A stretch of DNA of 64,000 nt. Origin: Escallonia rubra. Its lineage: Eukaryota; Streptophyta; Magnoliopsida; Escalloniales; Escalloniaceae. The stretch lies in assembly GCA_033065855.1 (NCBI GenBank), contig JAVXUO010003111.1, forward strand, positions 1 to 64,000, in the 5' to 3' direction. Each line of letters opens with the position of its first letter. The first letter of the stretch is position 1. A program made the translations under genes and the position numbers. The notes below the pieces were generated by a model. The model did not search any database. It saw nothing but the letters and a program-made list of their open reading frames with translations, and was not told where the DNA came from. Positions 22,166-35,053 of this stretch are shown here, one piece after another.

Positions 22166-23701
22166 TGTTCACAACCTATTCTGGACCGTACCCCGAGGTC
22201 CGCTAAGAGATCCCAGTGGCACAACACATCACCCATTTGGCGCTCAACATCATTGCTCGGTCAAAGTGCTCCGCGCCTCGAGCATCCGGACGGCGATCGA
22301 AAGTGTGCTCACCCTAATAGGGTCGGCCACCTTAAGGGGGTCGGCCACCCTAATGGGGTCGGCCACCCCAAGGAGGTCGGCCTCTATCGCCCTGCGAAGG
22401 GGGGAACTTGCTGAGCGGCACTGACTTCTCGCTCCAACAACACTTACACACTATCTTCAGTAGCGCGACGCTCTGTCGCCGGCTCAATCAAACTGACGGG
22501 GCTCCGGCCCTCGCGGCGGGACGGGCTCGCAACCATGAAGCCCTCGCCGGCTCAATCAAACTGACGGGGCTCCGGCCCTCGCGGCGGGACGGGCTCGCAA
22601 CCATGAAGCCCTCGCCGGCTCAATCAAATTGATGGGGCTCCGGCCCTCGTGGCGAGACAGGCTCATAACCATGAAGCCCTCGCCGGCTCAATCAAACTGA
22701 CGGAGCTCTGGCCCTCGCGGCGGGACGGGCTTGCAACCATGAAGCCCTCGCCGGCACAATCAACCGGGGGCTCCGGCCCTCACCAGCACAATCAACCGAC
22801 GAGCTCCGGCCCTCGCCAGCATAATCAACCGGAGGCTCCGGCCTTCGCAACAAGGATGGGCTTACAACCCTAAGGCCATCGCCGGCACAATCACCCGACG
22901 GACTCACAGGGGGCTCCGCTCGTAGTGCTCCGGCACGAGGACCCCTCGCCACGGACTCTGAGTATCAAGCTGTCAGCATGGCCGCTCATGTTATCATTGA
23001 TCATCGACACCGCCAGGGCAATGAACCGCGGGTCACTCCGGGACGGGAACAGGTCCTCGGAGGGCATCGCGCCTAGTTTGCCTGGCAGTTGGCTACAGGG
23101 GCAACCCCCGCCGCTGTCAGGATCTCCGTGCGTCTCTTGACGCATCTCGTGGGATTCAGTAAGGGCTTGGACTGGAGGCTAGGGCAACGGGCTACTCTGA
23201 CCATGCTACCGCAGTGTGGTCAGTCTCCTCAGACAGGCAGAGGGACGCTGCAAGGGCAGGGCGGCACGAACTCGGGGACCGACAATCCGACGGACAATCA
23301 ATACTGTGGGACCCCCTGACACGTGTCGGCTGATGACACGCGCATATTTGTGCCTATATATAGTAGATTTTGGAGCTTATTCAAAGGAGCTCTCTCATTT
23401 CAACATTTCACTTTCTCTCTCTAAAACTCATTCTCTCCGGATTTCTAGTGAGAGAAACACATTTGGACTCCTATCATCGGACCTTTGACGCTGCACCTTG
23501 ACTCGGATTGTTGACCGTCGGCCCTGTTTGTCGTCACCCTGCCTGCGCGACGCTGTCAGCCCTCGCGACCTGTTTGTGGAGCCTTGCTCTCAGCCCTTAC
23601 TCCATCCTTACTGTCTCCCACTTTGTCTACCTGGAAGCCAACGTAGACTGCATCCTTTGTGGCACCTCACGTAGCATCTGAACCATCTTTCATCGGCAAA
23701 A
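22166..23701 (+). repeat. 3' LTR of the LARD-like element
   Basis: Direct copy of 15320-16900, slightly shorter because it holds a different number of internal short repeats. The TATA box is at 23355-23362. Long stretches are identical by eye to the 5' LTR, such as the segment around the TATA box. The ATTAT duplication follows directly. Confidence 0.85.
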
Positions 23702-23706
23702 ATTAT

Positions 23707-24272
23707 ATGCAACATTCACTCTTCATGATTCTTACTATTAAAGTCCAAGCGTCAACCTTGACCTCCACGTAGACACACACACAGAGGTAGTGTATCAAAT
23801 CAACCAAAGATAATTAATTTGTGGAACCCGACGTAGCTTCCTCAAAAAGCTAAAATACGTGTATTTTAACTTGCTAAATGGCTTACAATTCGAGAAACAT
23901 CACCTAATTCCGGCCGCGAAGAATTTGTAGCCCAAAAACCTTAACCATCCTAAAAAGGTTATGAATTTTTTAGGTAACCACAAGAGCTTTTAGAAAGATG
24001 TGGTATCTCACTTAATCAAAATCGTATACCACTGGTGATCTATGGACTGAGAAAGGAATAATAATCCTCATATGATGTGGGCTTTCTGAGCACCTTGATA
24101 TTTTTGGGAATGGTCTAAGGACAATAGCTTAAATGATGAATCTAGGGGTTATTTGGGGCAAGATATCTTTGTTGATCTAATTAACTTGAGAGATCAATTC
24201 AATATAAGAGCAAGCTTAAGATGCGTTAAACGTATCTTGCTTTTCCAGTTAATATGGTAACTTGTGCCGGTA
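23707..24272. other. Spacer between two LTR elements, no gene seen
   Basis: About 570 bases of mixed composition between the two target duplications. No open frame with protein character and no repeat was recognised. It is probably old intergenic DNA or an undetected transposon remnant. Confidence 0.5.
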
Positions 24273-24929
24273 CATGTTGTTGGAAAATATAGGCTTTGAT
24301 TTGTATTTTTCACAACAAAAATATTAACAACACTAGGTGATTAAACATAGCAAAATAATAATAAATAATTGAAAATAATTTTGTACGATCTCTTGATAAA
24401 ATTCTATAATCTATATATAATAGACATATATGAAAATACATTATGATAGTAGAGTAGAAAACACAAAGTTTGGAAGCATAGTAGCTTCAAGACTTCTATA
24501 TCACACCCCATGACCTTATATACTTGGCCAATCATAATCCATTTATTGGCCACATAAGTAAGTTTATAAAAGCTTTTGTAACTTATGAAATAATGATAAT
24601 CTTCTCAATAATGTCAAACAATAAAACATATTATATACTCCATAAACAAATATGAGTTAATAATACTCATTATTGCACTTGTAACTCATTCATAATTTAC
24701 ATGTAAGTAAATACCACAGAGCCATAAATTGCAATATAAATATAATGCCATAATGTATATTTTATTTTATTAAAATATTCCAACAATCCCCCACTATTTT
24801 GATAAAATAAAATGATAATTTAAAATACTTAAAAAGCCATTGATGAAATGTTTATAAAGTCTCACAATTCTACCAAAATTTAATGCATTTAAAAAAGTAT
24901 CAATGAAAATCATGATAAATTAAAATAAA

Positions 24930-26135
24930 GGGCTAATTACACCTATGTCCCTGAGGTTTGGGGGTAATTACACGCAAGGACACTAAGTTTCAAAATGTAA
25001 CATACGTGACCAAAAACGTTAAAAAAAGTAACACTTCTATCCAACCGTCAGGATTCCGTCCAAAAAGTGTAATTTTCGTCATTACGTATTTTGAAAATGG
25101 CAATACTACCCCCGTACAGTATATCGTGAATAATTTTTATAATTTTCAAATTAGGATATCAAACCCTAATTTGATATCCTAATTTTCTCTCTCCACAATT
25201 TAAACCCTAGATCTGAAGTCACCGCCAGCAGCCCCCCTCCGCCGTCCCACGCCGCCAGCAGCCCTTTCCCCCGCCCCACGCCGCCAGCAGCCCCTTTCGC
25301 CCTACCATCCGGTAGAACCACCCCACCACGCCGGCAAGCCCCTTGGCAAACCCAAGCTACCGAGACGCCTCCGGCAAGCGCCTTGGCAAACCCACGCCGC
25401 CGGCAGTCCCCCTCGCCCCACCATCCGAGAAAACAGAGAGATTCACACAACCGCAAACACCACATATTGTCATCACATCCCTGGGCCACCCTCCCCCACC
25501 CCGTAGCCGCCCCCACCATACCTATACACCATTGCGAACCACCATCCCAACTTCTGTGAGCCAACTACTCGGCACCACCGCCGTTACCCACCACCCCGCA
25601 CCACTGCCATAACCCACTTCTTTCTTCCCCAACCAAAACCCACCATCAATTCAACAACCCAAGAAACGCATCCTACCGTGATTCCGAGTTACGGCATGAG
25701 AGAGAGAGAGAGAGATGGGCGATTCGCGGTGTCTTGCGGCAGAAAGGGGTCTTGCGGCATGGTGGGGAAGGAGGGACATCGGCGATGTGGGGGGGAAGAG
25801 CGGGGGCTGGGCCGGCGTGGGGGTGCAGGGTGAGGTGGGGTGGGGTGGGAGTGCGGGGAAGCCGTGGCGTGGGATTGAATCTGAGAGATTGAGTTTGAAG
25901 ATTGAATTTGAGAGAGAAAGGAGAGAGAACAAAAAAAAAGAAAAGATAAAAAAGAAAAATGGGAGGGGCAGATTGGGTATTTTATTTTAAAGTCAGGGGC
26001 AATCAAGTCTTTTTGTCAAAACTGTTAAGTATTTTTGTATTCCGTTTGTCAACGGACATAAGTGTTACATTTTGAAACTTTGTGTCCTCGCGTGTAATTA
26101 CCCCCAAACCTCAGGGAAATAGATGTAATTAGCCA
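24930..26135. mobile_element. Mutator-like element with long TIRs (1.2 kb)
   Basis: Left end GGGCTAATTACACCTATG and right end, read inward, TGGCTAATTACATCTATT; both continue with CCCTGAGGTTTGGGGG. An exact 9-bp duplication TAAAATAAA flanks it (24921-24929 and 26136-26144), as expected for Mutator-like elements. Similarity of the arms continues to TGTTACATTTTGAAA-like text, so the TIRs exceed 70 bp. The middle is GC-rich with no identified gene. It lies inside the Copia-like element. Confidence 0.8.
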
Positions 26136-26144
26136 TAAAATAAA

Positions 26145-29100
26145 TCTCCTTTATTATTATATTACCATTTTTTTTCTCTTTCTCAAAATAAAGCCATGGT
26201 TTATAAACTCATAAAGTAATAAAAATAAAAAATACATAAATAAGATGGGCAACTTGTACTGTGCAATAGGTGTTGGTGCCTTCCGGGCCTGAACCAACAC
26301 TTAGTGTCGACAACTTCCATTTGAGAGAGCTGTAATGGACTACGCCTTGAATTAGTTCCCTTGGCCAAACTTCAGTTGTCACACCCAAAATACTGATATG
26401 GGACTTAGTTCGCGGGTGGTTAGCGCTATTAATGGCCATGCGCTCTTATCTTGATTCTCATGAGAGTCTTTAGGGAATGGCCCATGGTTCCCACAATCAC
26501 GGCCTCACGACCACTCTCACTTAGGTGAGTCCTCCAAGGGTACGTGCGACATGTACCTCGCAAAAATATTCGCCTCGGGCTCATTCAGGGAAAATCCTTT
26601 CCTGGACGTCACACTAAGTAGCACAAGCACCACACGGATGGGGAGGAGACACTCTCCTATTAACAAAAGGGTGCTACTTTTATCACAAGTCATGCTCTAC
26701 GGATTGTTTCTACCCATTGAACCTTCTTTATGGAATCTCCAATCACAAAGGATGGGTTACTCCCGCTGGTGACTCCCTGTGGGCTCACCCCATCCGCCTC
26801 GGGTGAAAAAGGATTTAGCCTCTCTGCTAGTCTTGAGGCAAGTTGCGCAACTTTTATGAAGCCTCTATAACTTATTTTCTCTTCATCGATGAAAGATCAC
26901 AAGTCTGCAAAATTTTAAGGGCCCGATAGTACATATCGAAGCAACATTACGGGTCTCATCAAGTAAATCAAGTGTCAGTGGTAACATCCACTTTGCTTAG
27001 CATCAAAGATGATACTAGTCAGTAGCCTCACTACTAGGAATCAAACATTTGATCAGTAGTCTACTACTAGGAACTAGTCTTTTAATTTATTGTGACCAGT
27101 AGTCTTTCACCTACCAGGAGCCACATTTTCCTCAACATTCGTCATGCTTCGCATAACATAATCTCATATCACTTGCAACTTCATAAAAATCCTCTGATAA
27201 GTTTCAAGAATTTTGAATTTCAATTCTCAAATTTTGAAAAAGCTAGATAAAACCCTTTTGCAAATATGGTTTCGAATTTGCAATCGTATTATAAATATTT
27301 GGTATCCAAGAGTTGAAATACCAATAAAAATTCAACGCACCTCATATTCTAGAAACCAAAACTTATATACCATTTGAAATAGATATAAATACCACAACTA
27401 TAAATATCAATCAAAACAGCCAAGATAATAAGAAGTCAAAGACTTCGGTTATCATCATTGAACATCTTTACAAAATATAATTTCAATCACTAAACTTTGG
27501 CAACACTCTGCAAATTATTTTTTTCCTTCCACATTTTAAGCTTAATTATATGAAACAACCATACATGCCTAGAGATCCAAGCTAGCAAAGCTAAGTGCAA
27601 GAAACAGAAATACATGCATGAGATATATTACATAATCTCACTACGCGTACATGCACGCGACATGCTAAAATAGTCTTAAAATTAAGAACATATTATATAT
27701 AGATGTTCTTTATGTCGCTAATCTTCTTTGTATATACATGACTCAAGAAATCATAATTATTTTCAAATCATATACCCCCACATTTTGCCCTCATGTATTT
27801 ATCAAAGAATTTAATATTGAAATAAGGATTTTCATAATTTTATCAAACAATTTATTTCATAGACACACTCAGCAAAATAAAATCAGCTTCAAGTTACTTG
27901 TTTTACAAAAGCCAATAATCCCATGAAACTTTTTCTCTCTTGAAAGAGAACTCCACAAACACCGACTTTAGGTGATTTACCAAACTATAACTCTATGCAT
28001 AAAATATCAAAAGTTCCTCTTTTTTTTTTCTTTTCCAAACCAAAACCATGTGTCAAAAATTAAAAAGGAATAAGTATAGGTATTACTCAAAATACAACTA
28101 CTTACAGACAAACATAATAATTTACAAGTAAAGGCATCTGTGTTATTGTCACTAAATATTTTATATTTTGAATCCAATTCATACACAAAAAACAAATATC
28201 TAGAAAAAGTTTATTTTATTTTCCTTTGCTTTTCTCTATTTGATATCCACAAAACAGAGTATTAGATGAAAGTGCTAGCTCAAGAAAACATCCATAGCAA
28301 GTAAGAGACGCACGCCCATCATACTTAGAAAATGGTTACCCCCTCATTTAAAACGTAATGCTTTTTATTTTCTTTTCTAGTTTTTTTTTTAAAAGGCCAA
28401 AAAAGTTGTAACCCAATTTTTCCTTCCAAAAGAACATGCAGAAATAATTGAACTAAAACTTAACCCCCACAATTCCAAGGCTTAATTCTCTCATCCTAAA
28501 AGCATTCCAATTTGTTAAAGATAAAAAAAAAAAAATTTACCTCATTAAATCGTGTTGTTATTGTTTAGTTGTAACACCAAACATTACTTAAGTTACCCAT
28601 GTTGTATATTTTATGAAAAGATGTAGTTAAAAATATTTAGGAAATAAGTGTACGTATGCATAAAAAGAAGACACAACCATTCTTCTCAATTAAAGCTAAA
28701 TATTAATTCTTCCTTATACAAGTTTATATAAACATATTAAGGTAGATTTCGCTAGATATGCACGTATAACCACTTTTGTATAACATCTAACAATGCATCG
28801 AAAGCATTATCACGTGACTTGAGAAAACTAATCTTGTCATGCATATAAATGACATCATATTCTCAAGTAACTAAATTGTAACTTACAGGCATGCATTATG
28901 TACACTAGTGAATATGTGACAAACAGTTTCATTGGTACAACATGTTTATTCATATCAAACGGTTACATACTTTCAATGTTTTTTCAATGGACATCAATTT
29001 AATTAAATAGCCTTTTGAAATTATGGTGCCTCTATGTCTTCCAAGATTTACTAAAATTGTTAAGAACTTACCTCGATGCTTGATACAGAATATCTGAAAA

Positions 29101-29634
29101 GTCATACAAGCTTTGTCGCCACTTGAACTTTCATGCCTCTTACACCATGTATCAATGTGCGAAACAAGCCACCGGTTTTGAAGCCTTGTACTCCAGCATG
29201 ATACTTGCAACAAAATACCATAAGTTGCTGCTAAGAGCTTAGTATCCCAGCGTATGGTCCAGATATCAGTGTTGCCCTTCTCAACAAGAAGGGTTACTAT
29301 AGTGCCTTGCACCAGCAAAAGTAGCCTGCGGTGACCATGAGAGAGCCCTTAACGGGATGGTGGTGATCTGTAAGAATTGCAGTAGATTGACAATGGCTGC
29401 TGTTCTTGACCCATGGCAATCCAATTCTAGGTCCTTTCATTAGTGTCATAATCATTGCCCCTATAAGAACATGAAACCACCACCTCCTCTTTCCATGAAA
29501 GAAGAGGATCGGAAAACAATGAAAGAGAAAAAAGAAAGGACTCCTTTTCCAGCAAACAAAAGTGCTTTCTTTTCTGCTGAATCTGAGTTGTTCGTCTTTA
29601 ACACATGCTAAGTCTGCGTGTCAATTAGTTCCTG
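26145..29634 (-). other. Interior of the Copia-like element, no coding domain seen
   Basis: AT-rich sequence with a more GC-balanced block at 26220-26850 (GAGTCCTCCAAGGGTACGTG and neighbours). From memory, the block resembles the long non-coding region that some plant Copia relatives carry beside the 3' LTR. The rest (26850-29630) has only short meaningless frames. The part at 29000-29600 may belong to the captured gene piece or its introns, but no protein match was recognised. Confidence 0.4.
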
Positions 29635-29905
29635 CCGTGGAGCCTGATTGCGAAGAACAAGCCATCCCAGGCCAAAGTATATCACCCCGAATGGAATGAT
29701 TACAGGAGCAATCACAGAGTAGCAGAGAACTATTGTGATAACCACCATGTCTTCAGGAATTCTTTTTCCGTAACCCAAATCTCCAGGAGCCCAAGTTTTT
29801 TTTTTAACTCATCTTCAGTCTTACAAAGATACCTCCTCCTTAGATGGTATATGATTAGAGGAGCTATCCGGAACAGCTCAAGCCCATACCCGACAAAGAA
29901 CCTGC
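29635..29905 (-). pseudogene. ERD4-like (OSCA-family channel) gene fragment inside the LTR element
   Basis: Minus-strand sequence reads RFFVGYGLELFRIAPLIIYH and YLCKTEDEL, then nearby PGDLGYGKRIPEDMVVITIV and CYSVIAPVIIPFGVIYFGLG followed by WLVLRNQ. This is the membrane-spanning C-terminal half of ERD4-type CSC1/OSCA calcium-permeable channels (family pattern FFVGYGLELSRI...LCKTE...PGDL...CYSVIAPLI...WLVLRNQ). A splice-acceptor-like CAG precedes GTTCTTTGTC, so the piece seems to be copied from genomic DNA and not from a spliced message. It stops after RNQ and is not a working gene. It lies in the same direction as the host element, near its 5' LTR. Confidence 0.75.
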
Positions 29906-30790
29906 CATCCACAAGATCATGTAAACTACTCTCAAATTGGAAAAAGGAAACTGGGACCATATTTACAAGAATCTCCATTTCTTACCGACCCCTCAGTCGA
30001 AGATCACATTTTTTTTTGTAATATTTTATAGATGCCAAATATAGAAATATTTTTTTTTCTTTCAAAAAAATAAAATTGTAAAGCTATACAAATCAAAACC
30101 AATAACGTCTTTAGATGTTGGAAAATATAGGCTTTGATTTGTATTTTTCACAACAAAAATATTAACAACACTAGGTGATTAAACATAGCAAAATAATAAT
30201 AAATAATTGAAAGTAATTTTGTATGAACTCTTGATAAAATTATATAATCTAGAGTAGTAAAAGGATATAAAATAGCTGATCCGTGAGAGTCGCGACAAAG
30301 TTGATGTCTTAAAGACGTTATCGCCTCCCTACGTGCAGGTGTTGACGGCTGATAAAGTCTCCAAGATAAAACCCATTGACGAAGCTGTCTCCTCCATGTA
30401 CACGTCCACAGGAAGACGATATGAACCAGTCCACGATCACGTTGCCCAAGTATAAAATATATATAATAGACATATATGAAAATACATTATGATAGTAGAG
30501 TAAAAAACACCAAGTTTGGAAGCATAGTAGCTTCAAGACTTCTATATCACACCCTATGACCTTGTATACTTGGCCAATCATAATCAATTTATTGGCCACA
30601 TAAGTAAGCTTATAAAAGCTTTTGTAACTTATGAAATAATGATAATCTTCTCAATAATGTCAAATAATAAAACATATTATATACTCCATAAACAAATATG
30701 AGTTAATAATACTCATTATTGCACTTGTAACTCATTCATAATTTACATGTAAGTAAATACCATAGAGCCATAAATTGCAATATAAATATA

Positions 30791-31974
30791 AGGCTTAATT
30801 GCACTGTAGACCCTGAGGTTTCCAATGATTTGCAATCAGAACCCCAAACTTTAGAACTTGACATTCAAGACCCCAACGTTTGACACATGTTGTAATCTGT
30901 GGAATTTATTAACGGGAGTCACATATTCCGTTAGTAAAATCCTAAATGCGGGGGTATTTAGGTCTTTCTTTCTTGTATTTTCCAATGGAGGGAAAACCCC
31001 ACCTTCACTGTTCCCTTTTGGCGCCAAATATGTTACACGGTTATATATACACAAACACCTACGCACACACAAACACACACACAACTACTGCCTCACGGCT
31101 GTAGCTTCTCTTCTCCCCCCTTTCTTTCTCCTCCTCAGCACTCACAAACATATACACACCGAAACACCCAGCTGTTATCCCTACTGCAACAGCCCGTGGT
31201 CTCTCTTTCTCTACCTCTAAACCCACGGTTTCTCTCCATCTTCAGGCACTCATACACACAGGCCATAAGCACACTCATACACTCACCTGGTAGTTTTCAT
31301 TGCTGCCTACTCTCTCTAACCGAAATCCGCAGCCCACTCTTTCTCTCTCATTATACACAGCACTAAACACCCAGCCATTTGCACATCTTTTTCTCATTTG
31401 TTTTTCTTTCCAACACACCCACGTATAATACACAATACAAATCTACTTCCTCCCACGTTTCAAGACCCATTTCATGCCATCTATCAAGCACCACATTGAA
31501 ATCTCCATTGCTGCCCCTTGGCTGTACCATTTCAGCCCGTAACTCACATAACAAGGCTACCACCTTGGCTACTTTAAACGTGACCTTCTTAATTTCTATC
31601 CACTGTCTTCAAACACCATCACCATCACCATCACATGTATATATATACCTATGGCAGCCACTCCATGGCTGTCCTCACTCTCTCTCTATGCCCCTATACA
31701 CACGTCTATGAGCACATAGTGGCTGTCCCTTTTACACGTGTTTATATCTCAGTCATCAGATTGGTTAAGATTATAATTTTGCTGAAAAATTATTAAAAAT
31801 GACCTAAGAAGACGATTTTACCCTCAAACAAATAACGGAAAATGTGACTCCCGTTAATAAATTCCACAGATTGTAAAATGTGTCAAACGTTGGGGTCTTG
31901 GATGTCAAGTTCTAAAGTTTGGGGTTCTGATTGCAAATCTTTGGAAACCTCAGGGTCTATAGTGTAATTAAGCC
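30791..31974. mobile_element. Mutator-like element inside the right LTR (1.2 kb)
   Basis: Inverted arms start AGGCTTAATTGCACTGTAGA and, from the other end, GGCTTAATTACACTATAGA, and run for about 150 bp (GACCCTGAGGTTTCC, AACTTTAGAACTTGACAT, TTTATTAACGGGAGTCACAT). TAAATATA is duplicated (30783-30790 and 31975-31982), 8 bp exact. The uninterrupted sequence in the other LTR confirms the insertion site. The middle is CA-rich and has no recognised gene. Confidence 0.8.
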
Positions 31975-32099
31975 TAAATATAATGCCATAATGTATATTT
32001 TATTTTATTAAAATATTCCAACACATGTCATGACAATGAAAGGCTCTTTGACCCCTAATCTTTTGTTTCACAAAGCAAATTACCCCCTAGCAACATGTC

Positions 32100-33180
32100 T
32101 TCATGAGTTTTTCTTTTAATAATTATAAAAAATATATAGCATCAGAAAATAAAACGAGACTAAAATCCCTAACCTCAATGATTAACTAGCTAAATAAACA
32201 GCTACAAACAAGATAAGCCTAACTAAAACAGATAACTGTAAACTAAAATTGATAAGAACTAAAACGAAACAACCAATCAAACAACACCAACAAACAATCC
32301 AGCCCAACTGCAGATACGTGTCCCCTTCACTGCAACATGGCATCAATCCCCATGCATCCATGCCGACGCCGGAAAAAGCCACCTTCTCCAGCCATCCCAT
32401 GACTGCCGATCCCCGGGGATCACTCGAGCAAACATCATCAGAAGCTTCAAACAATTACCCTCGGAAGCCCCACACAACCATCGACTGTCCACCTAGCCCA
32501 ATAGAAGCACCTACCCGAAACCACCGGAATCGCCAGACCTCACCAACAACAAGCTGTGACCCCTCACAATCTTTAAACGGAGTCACTGACAATCTTGGTC
32601 CAGTAGAAACACCAACTAAAACCATCGGGACCTAACGACTATCAATCAAAAATCACAACCCGCAAACCTTTCTAAGGCAAGGGGGAAGGGAGAATAACCT
32701 AGGGGGGATGGGGATATAAAACCCTAGAAGAAGAAAACCTAGCCCTAGACTCACCATCACAACTCTATCTGCGGCAGCGCGACAAACCCAAAGCCTACGA
32801 CAAAAAGACCCTACACCTGAAGCCAACCACAACCAATCGCGAAGTAACCCCAAGGGTCTAAACAGCTTACCCCGATCAACACCTTTAACCTAGCTCCAAC
32901 GCTGGAAAACCATGGATAGCAACTTGAACGATTGCTACCGTCATAGCGGCGGTGGTCGTCCAGCTCACCATACCCACCAAGATCCCACACAGTCAGATCT
33001 AGCTAGACATCAAACTATGGTAACACATCACCACACATTGGAAAATCCGACGGTGGTCATGGAGTCTGAAAAAGGAGAGAGAGGGAGACGTGTGTGGAGG
33101 AGGCGGTCGCTCTTTTTGCCTCTCTTAGAGGCTCTCATTGAGATGCTTGTATTCATGAGTTATAATAATGCTATAAATAG
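32100..33180 (-). mobile_element. LINE-like non-autonomous retroposon (approximate ends)
   Basis: Minus-strand text from about 33.1 kb (CT-rich start) includes CTTCTAGGGTTTTATATCCC and TTAGAAAGGTTTGCGGG. The same order occurs on plus at 61.0 kb as CTTCTAGGGTTGTATCCCCC and ACAGAAAGGTTGGCGGG. Both copies are rich in CCACC or GGTGG words. The 61-kb copy ends in a poly(A) tail. Two dispersed copies point to a retroposon family; ends here are approximate and no target duplication was found. Confidence 0.45.
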
Positions 33181-34841
33181 GGGTGTTCATTCATTGAAAG
33201 TGATCTTGGTGGGAAGTAGCTCTAATCTAAACTTGACTTTCAATTTTTTTATTTATTCCTTTATTTTCTTGGGGGACGGGAGGGTGAAAAGATATCTAAA
33301 AAGATCTAATCGAACATTGTTGCTTTATTTGAAAAAAACCATTTCAAATTGATTTGTCATAATGTTTTCAACAAAATAATTACACCAATAAGGAAATCAA
33401 TACAAAGCAATAAATCAGACAACAACTTCCAATTTAATCTTCTTGCAAATGCGCACCTTCCGTTATTTTGTGTCCTCCCGAGCTCTGAAGGCACCAAAAG
33501 GTAATAGATCAATTAGCTGACGACACTACTTTGGGTATGTCGCGACGATAAAAAACATGCTACTTCATGCATGCTTACAAAAGATCACCAACATTTACTA
33601 CGAATTCACTACTATATGCATGATAAAGTTACCGCAGTATACCACCATTTGAGGCCAATATGTTGGTTGCTAGTCGCTGCATAAAGTGTTTAAAGAGCTG
33701 TTTTGAAAAAGCCCTAGAGCGACCTACTCCATCCAGAGTCAAAGACTTTGATTGGCTCAAGTCCAAGTCATTACTAAGTGAGCAATCCTTGGACTTTCAC
33801 CCTTTTTGTTCCGTATCAAGTTTCGGTCCATGACCTTTTTGTTGAGGGAAGTGAAACAGTAGATTTAAATATGTTAAAACCTAGTAACTATAACAAATTA
33901 TTATGTTAAATTACTCAGCTTGTACATCTAGATTATGCATGCTAATGACAAATATCAATCCAGCTAAACTTAGTCACTGAGAAATTTTGAGTAACATTAC
34001 CTACACAGTATTACCTTAATCCATGCAAACCTTGTGTGATATCCCTCCTAAAGGTAATGTTCAACTCCATTAAGCAGCAGTCTCAAAACATACGATGCAT
34101 GCAATTGAAAAGGGAAAAAAAATGGTGAACTTTTCATACAAGGGCACAAAAAAGAAGTTAATTTTTCATTCATCTTAATGATACAAATTCAAAAGTCACT
34201 CCTAGGTTTCACCATAATTCCATCCATCGTTGTTATTTATCCCTGTTTTCCAAAATAACCTCAGTTATGCTAATGATGTTTTGAGTACAAGTTTCAAGTA
34301 CAATATCTATGTTGATCGTTCTAGAGGGTTTGCGAGCTTGAGGCAACAAAACTAGGTAATTTTTTAGATGATTCTCCATGTTATAGACGTAGTATATTGG
34401 ATACAACACCCTTTTGTTTTTCTCTCCTGCACGGGATTAGATGTAATTTTTAAACGAATCTCCATAGTTATAAGTATGTTAACGATATCGGGAATACCGG
34501 CAGTACGTATCATCTTTGCCTGCTATCGATGCGAAACTCCTAATATCTTGTACCAGTCCTTGTACGAGTAAATACCGGTTGTACCAGCCGAAACTCTTCA
34601 TACGTGACGAAACTCAAGCTTGGCTCAGGTATAGAACTTTGTATCGGATTGTTCGTGCTTTTATTCAATCATGCTTTTGTCACCACCAATATTGCCGGCT
34701 CATTTGTTGGCATCATGAGCACTTTTTCCCTTTCCCTACTAATCACTACCTCCTCAGATCCGCCATCACCAAACACCGCTATGGCATTATGCTTGATACC
34801 TTTTTGGCTAGCGGCCAATCATTATACAAAGGAAAAAATTT
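33181..34841. other. Intergenic, no gene seen
   Basis: AT-rich sequence without credible coding frames. An open frame at 34604-34921 has a hydrophobic run (GIELCIGLFVLLFNHAF) but no family resemblance, and it runs into a MITE. I take it as chance. Confidence 0.45.
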
Positions 34842-35053
34842 GGCTGCTACCCCGATTGAAGGAATCTTCCTCCTACCCCTATATAGCGACAACGCAAAAT
34901 ATTTCTAATGACTTTTATTAAGTGAGCTAAAATAGTGTTGCTAATAATTGTCGCTGAAAGTGTTAGAAGAAAAGCCATTAAAAACATTTTGCGACTATTA
35001 ATTATCACTACACATGTGGTTGGAGGAAGATTCCTACAACCTCGGTAGGAACC
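34842..35053. mobile_element. Foldback MITE, copy 1
   Basis: The left arm has GAAGGAATCTTCCTCCTACC and CTATATAGCGACAA, and the right arm has the inverse (GGTTGGAGGAAGATTCCTAC, GCGACTATTAATTATC). The whole stretch can fold into one hairpin of about 210 bases. Copies 2 and 3 are at 35336 and 44535. The exact duplication is unclear because the flanks are A/T-rich. Confidence 0.65.

Larger units (their letters stand above)
15320..23701 (+). mobile_element. Two-LTR, apparently non-coding retrotransposon (LARD-like)
   Basis: Two direct copies of about 1.55 kb (15320-16900 and 22166-23701) bound an interior of 5.3 kb. An exact ATTAT duplication flanks the whole (15315-15319 and 23702-23706). After the left LTR comes TTTGGCTACTCCGCTGGGGA, like the primer-binding segment of plant Gypsy elements, and a short purine run (GCAGGGGGCTT) precedes the right LTR, so it reads on plus. 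No gag, protease, reverse transcriptase or integrase word was found in any frame; the interior is GC-rich repeats. This fits a large retrotransposon derivative that depends on another element's proteins. The LTRs look closely similar and CpG words are abundant, which suggests a young insertion. One base in it (18134) is ambiguous. Confidence 0.85.
24278..32023 (-). mobile_element. Two-LTR Copia-like element without recognisable pol, carrying an ERD4 fragment
   Basis: LTR copies at 24278-24785 and 30116-32023 both begin TGTTGGAAAATATAGG and end AATATTCCAACA on plus. An exact CATGT duplication flanks the whole (24273-24277 and 32024-32028). Read on minus, AGTGGGGGAT immediately precedes the left LTR, as Copia polypurine tracts do, so the element runs right to left. 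The right LTR is longer mainly because a Mutator-like element entered it. No gag or pol domain was recognised, so it appears non-autonomous. The interior includes one Mutator-like insertion (24930-26135) and a host gene fragment. The LTRs are very alike outside the insertions, so it is probably young. Confidence 0.8.

Noticed and set aside
15667-22740. Regular repeats that might suggest a CRISPR array
   Set aside because: The context is a plant retroelement. Units are head-to-tail without unique spacers, and there are no cas genes.
32249-32635. A 128-codon plus-strand frame rich in Pro and Thr
   Set aside because: It is antisense to a retroposon that has a second copy at 61 kb, and no family is recognised.
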